A stretch of DNA of 42,890 nt from Blastocatellia bacterium (GTDB lineage: Bacteria; Acidobacteriota; Blastocatellia; RBC074), in assembly GCA_016789725.1 (NCBI GenBank), contig JAEUQN010000039.1:1-42890 (forward strand), given 5' to 3'. The position numbers were made by a program, and so were the translations under genes. How positions within the stretch are numbered: position 1 is the stretch's first letter; each line of letters starts with the position of its first letter. Positions 19,285 to 26,625 of the stretch are shown here, in pieces. Below the pieces are notes generated by a model, which saw only the letters and a program-made list of their open reading frames with translations, was not told the origin of the DNA and made no database searches.

Positions 19285-19371
19285 GGGTTATCTTAATTGA
19301 CTAAGTAGACAACTAAGACGCCAATCTTGTCATAAGACAGTTGAGGGACTTCCTCCCGTGGATCTACGGTT

Positions 19372-20052
19372 TTACGCGATTGCTGCCAGATAATCGGTTA
19401 GCTTCTGTTCCTTGATGATCAGGAAATGTTCAGTGGTCTTCTCAATGAGTCCGAGCGTACGGAAACGTTGCATAAACTCACTGATTCGAGGGCGGGTCGT
19501 TCCCACCATTTCTGACAATTCTTCATGGGAAATTTTATGTTCGATGCAGATGCTGCGAGGGTCTTTCTTCCCTAGTTTGCGCGCCAGTTGCAGGAGCGTT
19601 TTGCCGAGGCGTTGTTCACTGTCAACCGTCACCAGATTGGCGATGACTTGCTGTTGATCGGCAATGCGCACCGCCAGATATTGCACGAAACCTTCCCACA
19701 GGGAATCGCGCTGTAAGCGATCAAAAAAACTGGCACGAGGAATTTGCTTCAGTTCCGTTTCTTCCATCGCAACGGCTATCTCCATCCGTGGGCCGACACC
19801 GGACAGACATAGTTCGCCGAAAATATCTCCTGCTGTGTGGATGGCTAAGATGCACTCCTTTCCATCGGGTGAGAGCATCAGTAATTTGATTTGTCCGCTG
19901 GCGATAAAGTAAACCATTTCATCCTCATCCCCACACGTATAGGCATGATCATGTTTGGCGATCTTACGGGTATGAGAATGGATGGTTTCACGTTGTAATG
20001 AGTCCCGCAATTGCTGCTTGAATTTGTCAATCTGTGGTATCTGTTGAATCAT
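19372..20052 (-). CDS. Crp/Fnr-family transcription regulator 1
   Basis: 226-residue regulator. A cyclic-nucleotide-binding-type beta roll (about 20-140) contains GDIFGELCLSG and a following Arg (PRMEIAV), the positions that hold cNMP in Crp-like proteins. The HTH (about 165-200) reads ISHEELSEMVGTTRPRISEF. There is no N-terminal Cys cluster as in Fnr, so a 4Fe-4S sensor is unlikely; the ligand is unknown. It follows two small genes on the same strand with 16-bp and 1-bp junctions, forming an operon. Confidence 0.92.
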   Translation of the reverse strand: MIQQIPQIDKFKQQLRDSLQRETIHSHTRKIAKHDHAYTCGDEDEMVYFIASGQIKLLMLSPDGKECILAIHTAGDIFGELCLSGVGPRMEIAVAMEETELKQIPRASFFDRLQRDSLWEGFVQYLAVRIADQQQVIANLVTVDSEQRLGKTLLQLARKLGKKDPRSICIEHKISHEELSEMVGTTRPRISEFMQRFRTLGLIEKTTEHFLIIKEQKLTDYLAAIA

Positions 20053-20068
20053 ATTTGTCCGCTTTTAT

Positions 20069-20488
20069 TTATTCGCTCGCGTGTGAAATTCGCGCTCGCC
20101 CCGCTGCCAGATTTCCTCGCTCCTGGATTTGTCTTGAATGCGCGGTGATCCTTACAAAAGGAATGCCCAGAAAGCGGCTCGCTTCAACTCGCAAGATTTC
20201 CACGCAATTGTACTTCGCGGCCTGGCTTTGCTCTGTAATTCGTCGGGTTGCTTTGCGAACAGCCGTTTCCGTGTTCCATCCATAGATAGTCGCTTCCAAC
20301 TCGGTCGCTATAAACAGGAAGTGCCATCCAGCCCTGGCGATGAGTTCCTTGAACCCTTGAATAGTTACGTTCTGGATTTGCTTCCAGCCGGGCGTGCAGG
20401 GAGCCGTTGTCATAAACATGGAGGCTGGTAATTGGGTTCCTTCTGCAAGCAGAAGAGAACCCTTTTGGATCGTGGTTCTATTTTCCAT
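20069..20488 (-). CDS. Conserved-looking protein of unknown function in the Crp/Fnr operon
   Basis: 139-residue soluble protein. No family recognised. It begins with a polar strand (TTIQKGSLLLAEGTQLP), holds the segment GWHFLFIATELEATIYGW, and ends with a basic helical part (SRFLGIPFVRITAHSRQIQ). Its ATG overlaps the stop codon of the preceding membrane protein as TGATG, a common sign of translational coupling. The Crp/Fnr gene starts 16 bp after its stop. A GTG start one codon earlier (20491) is also possible. It may act with the regulator; no role can be assigned. Confidence 0.75.
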   Translation of the reverse strand: MENRTTIQKGSLLLAEGTQLPASMFMTTAPCTPGWKQIQNVTIQGFKELIARAGWHFLFIATELEATIYGWNTETAVRKATRRITEQSQAAKYNCVEILRVEASRFLGIPFVRITAHSRQIQERGNLAAGRARISHASE

Positions 20489-20772
20489 CACTTTCTACGC
20501 CGAGAGATCAATGGCAATGCTGCGGAGATCGAAAGGGAGCGGGTTTTTTGCCCAAACATCCAATAGCCCAGAGCAATACTGACGCTCACAAGCGTGGCAA
20601 TAGCCAGGAAGGCCCAGGCTAAACTCGGTTGTTGCAAAACACTGAAATCGCGCACCCCGGTTGCAAATAAAATGAGTGATCCCGGTACGACTCCGATAAA
20701 CATTAAAAGAAAACGGATAGATGGATCTTCTGTTTTGGTTTGTATTTCCCAACAGACATTTTTGATAAGCAT
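20488..20772 (-). CDS. Small two-helix membrane protein
   Basis: 94-residue membrane protein: two hydrophobic helices (about 21-41 and 54-74) with a short soluble N-terminus and a basic C-terminal tail (SRRRK). I recognise no family. The start at 20772 is preferred over ATG 20784 because GGAG lies about 6 nt before it. It is the first gene of the operon that continues to the Crp/Fnr regulator, so the three may form a membrane-linked signalling set. Confidence 0.65.
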   Translation of the reverse strand: MLIKNVCWEIQTKTEDPSIRFLLMFIGVVPGSLILFATGVRDFSVLQQPSLAWAFLAIATLVSVSIALGYWMFGQKTRSLSISAALPLISRRRK

Positions 20773-20835
20773 TGATAACTCCATGGTCGGTAAGCTGTTG
20801 GTAGCTGAAAAGCCGAAGGATTCCGGCTTGGCGAA

Positions 20836-21103
20836 GAAAAGAGGGAGCTAGGCTCTCTCCTGAACCATGGTTGTTTCCATCTAAACTAATCCGAGAGCCT
20901 TGATGGGCAAGAGCCTTGGTTTGGCGAAAGGGTGTTTGAGAACCTTACAGTTAGTCAAAGTCCTTCGGTGCCCAGCCACGCGACAAACGGAAGTTCGTCA
21001 GATCAGGCTTATTTCCAGGCCATTCGGCTTATAGTGGGGTATGGACTTCAGATTGTCTGAGGGATTTCAGAGAAACTGAGAAGAGAGTGACCAGACTCGG
21101 TTC
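20836..21103 (-). ncRNA. Candidate small RNA or attenuated leader
   Basis: A promoter (copy A, TTGACA 21138-21133, TAGGGT 21115-21110, 17-bp spacer) points into this stretch, which has no good open frame and ends at the strong terminator 20841-20859. The first 55 nt or so match the leader of the Hfq-like operon. It would be about 270 nt. Either an independent RNA, possibly bound by the Hfq-like protein, or a leader whose terminator controls the operon from 20772. Inference only. Confidence 0.4.
20841..20859 (-). terminator. Strong intrinsic terminator between promoter copy A and the operon at 20772
   Basis: GAGGGAGC-TAG-GCTCTCTC (20841-20859) forms an 8-bp stem with a 3-nt loop; on the minus strand TTTTCTT follows directly. 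A second weaker hairpin with TTTT lies just downstream (20810-20830, AAGCCG/CGGCTT). Confidence 0.75.
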
Positions 21104-21140
21104 AGCTTCACCCTACTCTTTACCTGTAGAGTTGTCAAAC
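21049..21140 (-). promoter_or_regulatory. Duplicated 92-nt promoter-leader, copy A
   Basis: Aligns without gaps to copy B (22099-22190), 75 of 92 positions identical by hand count. On the minus strand both have TTGACA, a 17-bp spacer ending TAAAGAG, and TA(G/C)GGT, then a conserved leader with TTCTCAG, TCTGAAATC and CTCAGACAA that can form alternative small TCAG/CTGA hairpins. Confidence 0.7.
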
Positions 21141-21179
21141 ACGACGTCTGTTCTGAATTAAGGACCAGGAGGAGGCTGG

Positions 21180-21407
21180 CTAATTGCGGTAGCGGAATGT
21201 GATACGTCCTTTGCTCAAATCGTACGGGGAAAGCTCGATAGTAACGCGGTCTCCAATTAAAACTCGAATGGAATTCTTTCGCATCTTGCCGGAAAGGTGG
21301 GCATTCACGTGATGATTTTTGTTCGAGAGCAGTACCCCAACAATAAAATTTGCATTGGGTAGCTTTTCAAGAATTTTTCCTTCAACTTCGATCATGTCTT
21401 CTTTCAT
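21180..21407 (-). CDS. infA: Translation initiation factor IF-1 homologue
   Basis: 75-residue OB-fold protein matching IF-1 closely at both ends: [19 protein letters not shown] and [22 protein letters not shown]-1 binds the 30S A site with IF-2 and IF-3. It differs from usual IF-1 in the middle ([20 protein letters not shown], with the loop altered) and lacks the common rpl36/rpsM neighbours; instead it follows bS21. This suggests a paralogue, although I cannot see whether a standard infA exists elsewhere. GAGGA lies about 5 nt before the ATG. Gap to bS21 is 48 bp. Confidence 0.92.
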   Translation of the reverse strand: MKEDMIEVEGKILEKLPNANFIVGVLLSNKNHHVNAHLSGKMRKNSIRVLIGDRVTIELSPYDLSKGRITFRYRN

Positions 21408-21455
21408 TGATTCCTCATTGGTTAGGGGGAGAGTGGTCAGCGGTGGCGATGTGAT

Positions 21456-21656
21456 TTAGCTGGAGCGTTGCCGACGTTTGTTCTTGCTGGCCCGAATGCG
21501 CGCTAACTTGGATTTGAGTTTTTTTCGCTCACCAGGGGGAATGAAAAATACTCGTTTTTTCGCTTCCTGCAAAATTTCCTCTGATTGGACCTGCCGCTTA
21601 AAACGACGCAGGGCAGATTCAATGCCTTCCCCTGCGAATAAGTTAACTTGTGCCAA
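21456..21656 (-). CDS. rpsU: Ribosomal protein bS21 homologue
   Basis: 66-residue basic protein of the bS21 family: ESALRRFKRQVQSEEILQEA, KKRVFFIPPGERKKLKSKLA, then an Arg/Lys tail. bS21 sits at the 30S platform near the 16S 3' end and affects Shine-Dalgarno use, so a variant could shift mRNA choice. It starts with TTG but has a near-perfect Shine-Dalgarno sequence (TAAGGAGGTG) that overlaps the stop codon of the Hfq-like gene, a sign of translational coupling. IF-1 follows on the same strand. Confidence 0.92.
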   Translation of the reverse strand: MAQVNLFAGEGIESALRRFKRQVQSEEILQEAKKRVFFIPPGERKKLKSKLARIRASKNKRRQRSS

Positions 21657-21667
21657 CTGGCACCTCC

Positions 21668-21985
21668 TTAGTTTTTACCGCGCGTGGCTTCAACCTCGCG
21701 CAATTCGTATAGATATTTCAGGCTTCGTTTAGGGATGAGAAGACTGGGCGAACCGTCGCTGGGGGTCACCTTAATGCAGCCTTCGTCGTACCACGCAAGT
21801 TGCCCTGTCAGCAACTCTCCCTGTTGCAACACAAATACCAACTCGCATCCTTCATTCATGAGTGAGTGAAGATATGTGCTTTCACAATGTGTTGAGGTCT
21901 CGTTGGTTGTACGAGGTTGTTGTCTGCCATTCCTGGCATATTGTTTGGGGGCAGGCCGGTTGTCGGGATAACGCCTTCGATTCAC
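21668..21985 (-). CDS. Hfq-like Sm-fold RNA-binding protein
   Basis: 105-residue protein with a basic, Asn/Arg/Pro-rich N-terminal tail (about 1-40) and an Hfq-like Sm domain: STYLHSLMNEGCELVFVLQQ, then GELLTGQLAWYDEGCIKVTP and IPKRSLKYLYE. In Hfq the last motif is normally YKHAI; here it is altered, so RNA binding at the proximal face may differ. Start GTG 21985 is preferred because AGGAAGGA lies about 6 nt upstream; TTG 22012 is the alternative. First gene of a unit with bS21 and IF-1, about 175 nt downstream of promoter copy B. The C-terminus of typical Hfq is absent; the extension is N-terminal instead. Confidence 0.72.
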   Translation of the reverse strand: MNRRRYPDNRPAPKQYARNGRQQPRTTNETSTHCESTYLHSLMNEGCELVFVLQQGELLTGQLAWYDEGCIKVTPSDGSPSLLIPKRSLKYLYELREVEATRGKN

Positions 21986-22098
21986 CGTATCCTTCCTTTC
22001 CTGGCTTAACAAGCGTTGCTAGCTGGCTACAATCCTTTGGATCATCGCAAGCCACAGGCAAGAGCAGCATTCGCACATTGATAAATGGGTAGAATTGT

Positions 22099-22190
22099 CA
22101 GGTTGTCTGAGAGATTTCAGAAAAACTGAGAAGAGAGTGCCCAAACTCGATTCTTCCTGACCGTACTCTTTAGCTGAGGGTTTGTCAAAT
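22099..22190 (-). promoter_or_regulatory. Duplicated 92-nt promoter-leader, copy B
   Basis: Minus-strand promoter TTGACA (22188-22183), 17-bp spacer, TACGGT (22165-22160), followed by the leader conserved with copy A. The start codon of the Hfq-like gene lies about 175 nt downstream of the -10 box, leaving a long 5' UTR. Confidence 0.7.
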
Positions 22191-22336
22191 CGGGCCGAAG
22201 CAAGATATGGGCGTGTTTGCTGGTGTGATCTGTGCCTATTTGCCTGCTCTACCGCCGTCTTTTGAGGAGATTTTGTTGACCTCACTGTCGTGAATTTTAC
22301 GAGATGTAGCTGAATCTTTATCCCTCGAATCTCACA

Positions 22337-22708
22337 TCATCCGTAATTTTCAAAGAACAGCAAAATGGCTAACACCGCAGCGGTAATGCCCAAGACAATG
22401 GCGACTTTGGCTCCGGTGGACAGGTTGTTGCCTTTGACTTGAGTGACGTTTGGGTATGAAACGGTTGTTGTTGTACCTGTGTTGGCATCTACGACGATGA
22501 ACGATTCTGCGCCTGCTTCTCGGATATATCCGGCAACTTTGGTTTTGTCGCGCAGCTTGAGACGCACGCGTGCCTCTGGACCGGTGCCGAGTAGTTGAAT
22601 CGCAGTTTTAATTTTCTCTGCTTCTTTTTCGGACTTCGATTTTGCAAATACAGATGGAACAGACACCAACAAACTGATCAACACGAATGAGAGATATTTA
22701 TTGAGCAT
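22337..22708 (-). CDS. Exported Sm/SH3-like small protein with C-terminal membrane helix
   Basis: 123-residue protein with a signal peptide (MLNKYLSFVLISLLVSVPS, cleaved near SVFA-KS), a small beta-rich domain (ARVRLKLRDKTKVAGYIREA, FIVVDANTGTTTTVSYPN) and a C-terminal transmembrane helix (AIVLGITAAVLAILLFF). Similar small proteins with this beta-barrel are common in acidobacteria, but I know no function. AGGAA lies about 7 nt before ATG 22708; the frame extends upstream to 22822, but that part has no signal peptide at its start. Divergent from the beta-helix gene. Confidence 0.78.
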   Translation of the reverse strand: MLNKYLSFVLISLLVSVPSVFAKSKSEKEAEKIKTAIQLLGTGPEARVRLKLRDKTKVAGYIREAGAESFIVVDANTGTTTTVSYPNVTQVKGNNLSTGAKVAIVLGITAAVLAILLFFENYG

Positions 22709-22937
22709 AAGGTTTTCCTGAGAAGTTAGGGACTGACGGTACTCTCCTGAAATATTTACAAGAAAAATATTTTTCGCCCTGGGAATAAATTCAAAACTTG
22801 CTGCGTTACACGTCACGAGCAACTTGGCTCATCTCTTGTTTCCTAAACAAACCAATCAACTGAGTCGGCAGGCCCCTGCCTGCTGTCGCTCGAAGTGTGT
22901 CCAATAACTCGTAACAATTTTCGCAAGGAGAAAATAC

Positions 22938-23792
22938 ATGCAATTTGTGCTTAAAGCATCTCTCACAAAACGCACGCTTTCACTACTAGCCCTGTTCTTA
23001 CTTTCTACCCTACCGCAACTCGCTCACGCTGGTAACGACTGGAACCGCTTAGCTGATGGACGCCGAGTCGTGACGCGCCCTTGGATTAGCGAACCCGGAT
23101 CGTATGTTTTGCGCTACGATCTGATGAGCGAGCGTGGCGACGGCCTTGTCATTACGGCTTCCGGTGTGACCATTGATCTGAATGGTCATCAAATTGGAAC
23201 CTTCAGCCGGGGCACGGGGCGCGGCATTTTTGTGGATGGCGCATCTGGTGTCACGATCAAAAACGGGCGCGTCGGCGGCTTCCTGACTAATGTGATGCTG
23301 ACGAACGTGACCAACGTCAAAGTCGAGAATTTGCAAATCGTCGGTGCCGATTTAGCCCCCAACAACGGCCCTAGCGAAATCGGTATTCAACTTATCAACA
23401 CACGCGCGGCCCTGATTAAAGGCAATACGATCAGCTCCGTCAACCTGGGTATCTTCGTGCGTGGCAGCGGTTCAACCGGCAACCGCATTACAGAGAATAA
23501 CATTACGGGCGGAGCCAATCCGGCGCACGGCTTGCTCGGCATTTGTTACAACCCTGCACCGACAGGTGGTACGGCTGGCCCACGTGGAGATCTGATTTAT
23601 AACAATCACATCGCGCGCTTTGGTTATGCGTTTGCGCTCAGCGAATTTTCAATCTACAACGTGATCCGCGATAACACCTTTGCCTCATTTGTGGGTGGCA
23701 TTCGTGAAACCCAATTCCTGCGCGGCAACGGGGGAACCAACGTGGCAGAAGACAATCTTGATGTGGTGATTCCGATGACCACCCTTCAATAA
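22938..23792 (+). CDS. Secreted right-handed beta-helix protein
   Basis: 284-residue exported protein. An N-terminal signal peptide (about 1-30, LLALFLLSTLPQLAHA) precedes repeats of about 20-25 residues typical of right-handed parallel beta helices (GVTIDLNGHQIG, GVTIKNGRVGG, NVKVENLQIVGA, GNTISSVNLGIF, ITENNITGG). Such folds occur in pectate lyases, NosD-like proteins and alginate epimerases; no catalytic residues are clear, so a substrate cannot be named. AAGGAG lies about 8 nt before the ATG. An intrinsic terminator follows at 23808. Confidence 0.85.
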   Translation: MQFVLKASLTKRTLSLLALFLLSTLPQLAHAGNDWNRLADGRRVVTRPWISEPGSYVLRYDLMSERGDGLVITASGVTIDLNGHQIGTFSRGTGRGIFVDGASGVTIKNGRVGGFLTNVMLTNVTNVKVENLQIVGADLAPNNGPSEIGIQLINTRAALIKGNTISSVNLGIFVRGSGSTGNRITENNITGGANPAHGLLGICYNPAPTGGTAGPRGDLIYNNHIARFGYAFALSEFSIYNVIRDNTFASFVGGIRETQFLRGNGGTNVAEDNLDVVIPMTTLQ

Positions 23793-23803
23793 AGGCGTCG
23801 TGT

Positions 23804-24748
23804 TTATGGTCTGACAGCTTCGCTTGGGGCGACTGTCAGACCGAATTTTTTGTGCGCGATCCAACTGCCCCAACTTCCTAAGATTGCCATCACCATTCCG
23901 CCCCAAATGTCCACCACGTAATGATAGCGACCATAGACCGCCGCAACACACACTCCCAACGCGAGAAGTAGTACCGCATGACCAAGCCTGCGCGAGAAGC
24001 GATAGGCTGCAATCGTTGCCACGAACGAGCCAGCCACGTGGGCGCTCGGAAATGCGCCGCCGTGAATGCGCCCGTGTTTTTCAACGAATTCGACGAGCTG
24101 CGTGAATATCCAGCCTGGCGCTTCGTGAACCGTTTGCAACGCGCGCAATGTGTGATACGGCCCCTCGATGGGGTAGAAAATAAAGACGAGATAGCAAAGG
24201 ATGTACGACAAACTGAGCGCGAACACGAATTCAGCAAACTGCTTCTGATTGCGCAGCCACAGCAGCAACGCCAGCGCCGGAATCAGCGGCCAGTACGTGA
24301 AGTAAAAGAAGTTCATCACTTCGGTCGTCCAATAGCTGATGTGGTGCTCAAACCACACCGTCGGATGCGCGCCGAACATCGCGTAGTCAAATTGAATCAG
24401 CGCCGCATCAAACCAGCCGCGATGAATAATGTGAACAATGCTGTGAATTTCTTCAAAGAAAAAGCCCGATAAACCGAGCGGATACCAATAACTCAAGAAC
24501 GAAAGCACGGGCGTCTGACGCTGCCGAAAATATGCGAGCGTGACAATCATCACACTGAAGCCAACATGTGCGGCCAATAATTTCCCACGCTTTTCAATCG
24601 GGTTCGGCGAGAAAGCCAGTAACAATTCGACGAAAGTCAGATACGCCAGCGTCAGGCGATCTGGCAGATTGAACAGGCGAAGAACGCTGCCTAAGGAACG
24701 TCGGGAAGCCATCAGCACGAAATTATTGGTGCGGTCAATTTCCATCAT
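23804..24748 (-). CDS. PAP2-family membrane phosphatase or phosphotransferase (Aur1-like)
   Basis: 314-residue polytopic membrane protein with about six helices. The PAP2 motifs are clear: GGAFPSAHVAGSF (motif 2, His) and YGRYHYVVDIWGG (motif 3, catalytic His and Asp). Motif 1 (KxxxxxxRP) is not evident, which fits the Aur1/inositol-phosphorylceramide-synthase-like branch. It would remove or transfer a phosphate or phospho-alcohol head group at the membrane. ATG 24748 has AGGAG about 9 nt upstream; ATG 24781 would overlap the HAD gene. Its last codons lie within the hairpin that terminates the opposite gene. It follows the HAD phosphatase gene, forming a lipid-linked set. Confidence 0.86.
   Translation of the reverse strand: MMEIDRTNNFVLMASRRSLGSVLRLFNLPDRLTLAYLTFVELLLAFSPNPIEKRGKLLAAHVGFSVMIVTLAYFRQRQTPVLSFLSYWYPLGLSGFFFEEIHSIVHIIHRGWFDAALIQFDYAMFGAHPTVWFEHHISYWTTEVMNFFYFTYWPLIPALALLLWLRNQKQFAEFVFALSLSYILCYLVFIFYPIEGPYHTLRALQTVHEAPGWIFTQLVEFVEKHGRIHGGAFPSAHVAGSFVATIAAYRFSRRLGHAVLLLALGVCVAAVYGRYHYVVDIWGGMVMAILGSWGSWIAHKKFGLTVAPSEAVRP
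23808..23851 (+). terminator. Intrinsic terminator of the beta-helix gene
   Basis: GGTCTGACAG (23808-23817) and CTGTCAGACC (23833-23842), a perfect 10-bp stem, followed by a T-rich tract. It overlaps the last codons of the opposite-strand PAP2 gene. Confidence 0.85.
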
Positions 24749-24761
24749 CGTTAGTGTTCTC

Positions 24762-25421
24762 CTAATTCCCAAATTCTTCAATCATCCATCCCTGCTTGGC
24801 CGCGAATCCTCGCAAGCGATAGTCAGGATTCGTTGCCACCGGATGTCCTACCACCCCCAACAGGTAACGATCTGTAAAGTGATTGCCGTACGCAAACGAC
24901 TTCGCCAAATCAAAATTGCGACATTGATTCAGTGCCAACAGTGTTGAGACTTTCGCCTTCGCATAGGGATGTTCACCCGCGATTTTTCCCAGCAAGGCAT
25001 TGCCGTCAGTTTCAATTTTTGTACCGATGCGGGAACACGCGTTGAGGTGTTGTGCCAACGGCTCCAGCAATAAATCCAAGGTCCCCGATACCAGCACGAC
25101 GCAATGCTCTTGCTGTTGATGCCAGCGCACACGTTCGATAGCTTTAGGCAACAGGTGATGGCGAATATGCTGATCAAAACAATCCTGCGCGAGTCGGCGA
25201 AAGTGATCGAATGGTTTGTTTTGCAAATACGCTTTGTTGGCGCGAATGACAGAGCGCCCCTGCGCTGCCGCCTGGAAAATTCCGCCAGCTAATCGCGTGA
25301 TGTCGCTGGCGCGAAGTTCTCCGTACCGCCACAAATATTGCAAAAATCGCACTTCCATCGAAGCGCCGCTGAGCAGCGTTCCGTCCACGTCAAAGATGGC
25401 AGCGATAGGTTTTTGGTTCAT
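24762..25421 (-). CDS. HAD-superfamily phosphatase (HAD-IB type)
   Basis: 219-residue HAD hydrolase. Motif I is FDVDGTLL (Asp11 nucleophile, Asp13), motif II VVLVSGTLDLL, and the C-terminal GHPVATNPDYRLRGFA is typical of HAD-IB phosphatases (SerB-like). Motif IV reads YGNHFTDRYLL, so the first of the two metal-binding acids (GDSxxD) is Asn; only the second Asp remains. It may still function or may be impaired. ATG 25421 gives the normal HAD N-terminus. Lies between a CDP-alcohol phosphatidyltransferase and a PAP2 gene, so a phospholipid intermediate is a likely substrate. Confidence 0.88.
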   Translation of the reverse strand: MNQKPIAAIFDVDGTLLSGASMEVRFLQYLWRYGELRASDITRLAGGIFQAAAQGRSVIRANKAYLQNKPFDHFRRLAQDCFDQHIRHHLLPKAIERVRWHQQQEHCVVLVSGTLDLLLEPLAQHLNACSRIGTKIETDGNALLGKIAGEHPYAKAKVSTLLALNQCRNFDLAKSFAYGNHFTDRYLLGVVGHPVATNPDYRLRGFAAKQGWMIEEFGN

Positions 25422-25519
25422 ATCATTTGGCGTCGCGGCCAGCACAGAGCAGAAAGATACCCCTTCATAAGACCTTTCAAACGAGCTGGCTGCGACATAA
25501 AACTTTGAAAGCGCGTAGC

Positions 25520-25669
25520 CCTGGGAGCGCAAGCGTCCCGCTTGCTACGAGCGAGTATAACGAAGCTCGCACGCCTCACGAGCATATCGGTTTTTCTTTA
25601 GCGTGTTCCCTTGCCAGGCATTTCGCTTCGCTTCGCTTGCTCAGCAAGCGAGACGCTTGCGCTCCCAGG
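25520..25669. repeat. Inverted repeat with 27-nt arms (CTGGGAGCGCAAGCGTC type)
   Basis: Arms 25520-25546 and 25643-25669 are complementary at 26 of 27 positions, 96 bp apart. The interior holds a further near-palindrome (GCTTGCTCAGCAAGC). The element fills most of the gap between the phosphatidyltransferase and HAD genes. I suspect a dispersed genome repeat. Confidence 0.72.
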
Positions 25670-25680
25670 CGCTTCGCGTA

Positions 25681-26328
25681 TTACCAGGCCTTCGGCAAGA
25701 CAAATCCTTTGCGAAAGAATCGCATTCCCTCAATGATGACCGGCACGCCGCGTACCACACACAACACGACGGCGGCGAGAGCTAAGACAAATGCAACGAT
25801 GGGCAAGGCCTGGCTGAGCCAGTCCAGAACCATCTTATCAACCGGGAAGCCGGGGGCGGACGACAGCGTGCGCCATAACCCCAGAGATAAAAATGCTGCG
25901 CACTTGACGACGCCGTAAGAGGCCCGGCTCGCGCGCGACCCGACCAGCAATTTGCCCCACCAGCTTTGCATCATCGTTTTTTCGCCAAATGCTGTCTGAC
26001 CTTGCGTGAACGCCACCGCGCGCAGAAAATCAGTCAGACCGCCGCGCGCGATGACGATAGCAGGAATCCAGAACGAAACGAGGCCGACGGTGGCGAAGTA
26101 TATCCAATAGACATTTTCGACGATGCGGTCGGCAGCGATGTCAAAGGCCGCACCGATGTCGCTGGTACAACCGAAGCGGCGCGCGACCCAACCGTCTACG
26201 GCATCCAGCGCAATCGCCAGCACCAGTAAAATCAACGCGGCGATGTTGGCGTACAGGCCATGTCCAAATAGACCAACGGAGACAAAAGCGATGATGACCC
26301 TAACCAATGTGATAATGTTTGCGAGCAT
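25681..26328 (-). CDS. CDP-alcohol phosphatidyltransferase
   Basis: 215-residue integral membrane enzyme of the CDP-alcohol phosphatidyltransferase family, which transfers a phosphatidyl group from CDP-diacylglycerol to an alcohol such as glycerol-3-phosphate, inositol phosphate or serine. The catalytic motif is complete: D42-x2-D45-G46-x2-A49-R50-x8-G59-x3-D63-x3-D67. About six hydrophobic helices. The ending (GFVLPKAW) is short and soluble. With the HAD and PAP2 genes downstream, a synthase-plus-phosphatase pathway is plausible (for example phosphatidylglycerol or an inositol lipid), but the acceptor cannot be read. Confidence 0.92.
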   Translation of the reverse strand: MLANIITLVRVIIAFVSVGLFGHGLYANIAALILLVLAIALDAVDGWVARRFGCTSDIGAAFDIAADRIVENVYWIYFATVGLVSFWIPAIVIARGGLTDFLRAVAFTQGQTAFGEKTMMQSWWGKLLVGSRASRASYGVVKCAAFLSLGLWRTLSSAPGFPVDKMVLDWLSQALPIVAFVLALAAVVLCVVRGVPVIIEGMRFFRKGFVLPKAW

Positions 26329-26362
26329 AGCGAATACCTCTTGTGAGCTTTGCTTCCGTTTG

Positions 26363-26428
26363 GCGCGAACGGTCAGTTTGCGTTCCGGTCGTCACGCCAT
26401 TTGCCGTGCGCAAACTGGCCGTCCGCGC
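26363..26428. repeat. 20-nt near-perfect inverted repeat in a divergent intergenic region
   Basis: 26363-26382 pairs with 26409-26428 at 18 of 20 positions (core CAGTTTGCG and CGCAAACTG). It lies between the divergent phosphatidyltransferase and M50 genes and could form a leader hairpin or act as an operator. Confidence 0.55.
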
Positions 26429-26625
26429 GGCTTTTCATTACAACCTCTGTGCCACGCCGCGCCGCGAGCCAAAAAGTATTGTGGGAACTGAGGTTAGATG
26501 ACTTTCGTACAGTAGTGTCGGGTTTGGATGACGTTGGGTACTGTCAGATTTTTCTGACGAATGACAGATTAGAGTGGACCTGCGTTACGCGAGTGATTCA
26601 GGGAAATTCGTGGCTGAGAATTTTT

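Noticed and set aside
18451..22012. Prophage or phage remnant (CI-like repressor, bS21, IF-1)
   Set aside because: No integrase, terminase, capsid or tail gene and no attachment repeats; the other genes are bacterial core-factor types.
26350..26625. 92-codon N-terminal extension of the M50 protease
   Set aside because: The extension covers the inverted repeat at 26363-26428 and shows no domain; ATG 26626 begins the typical membrane protein.
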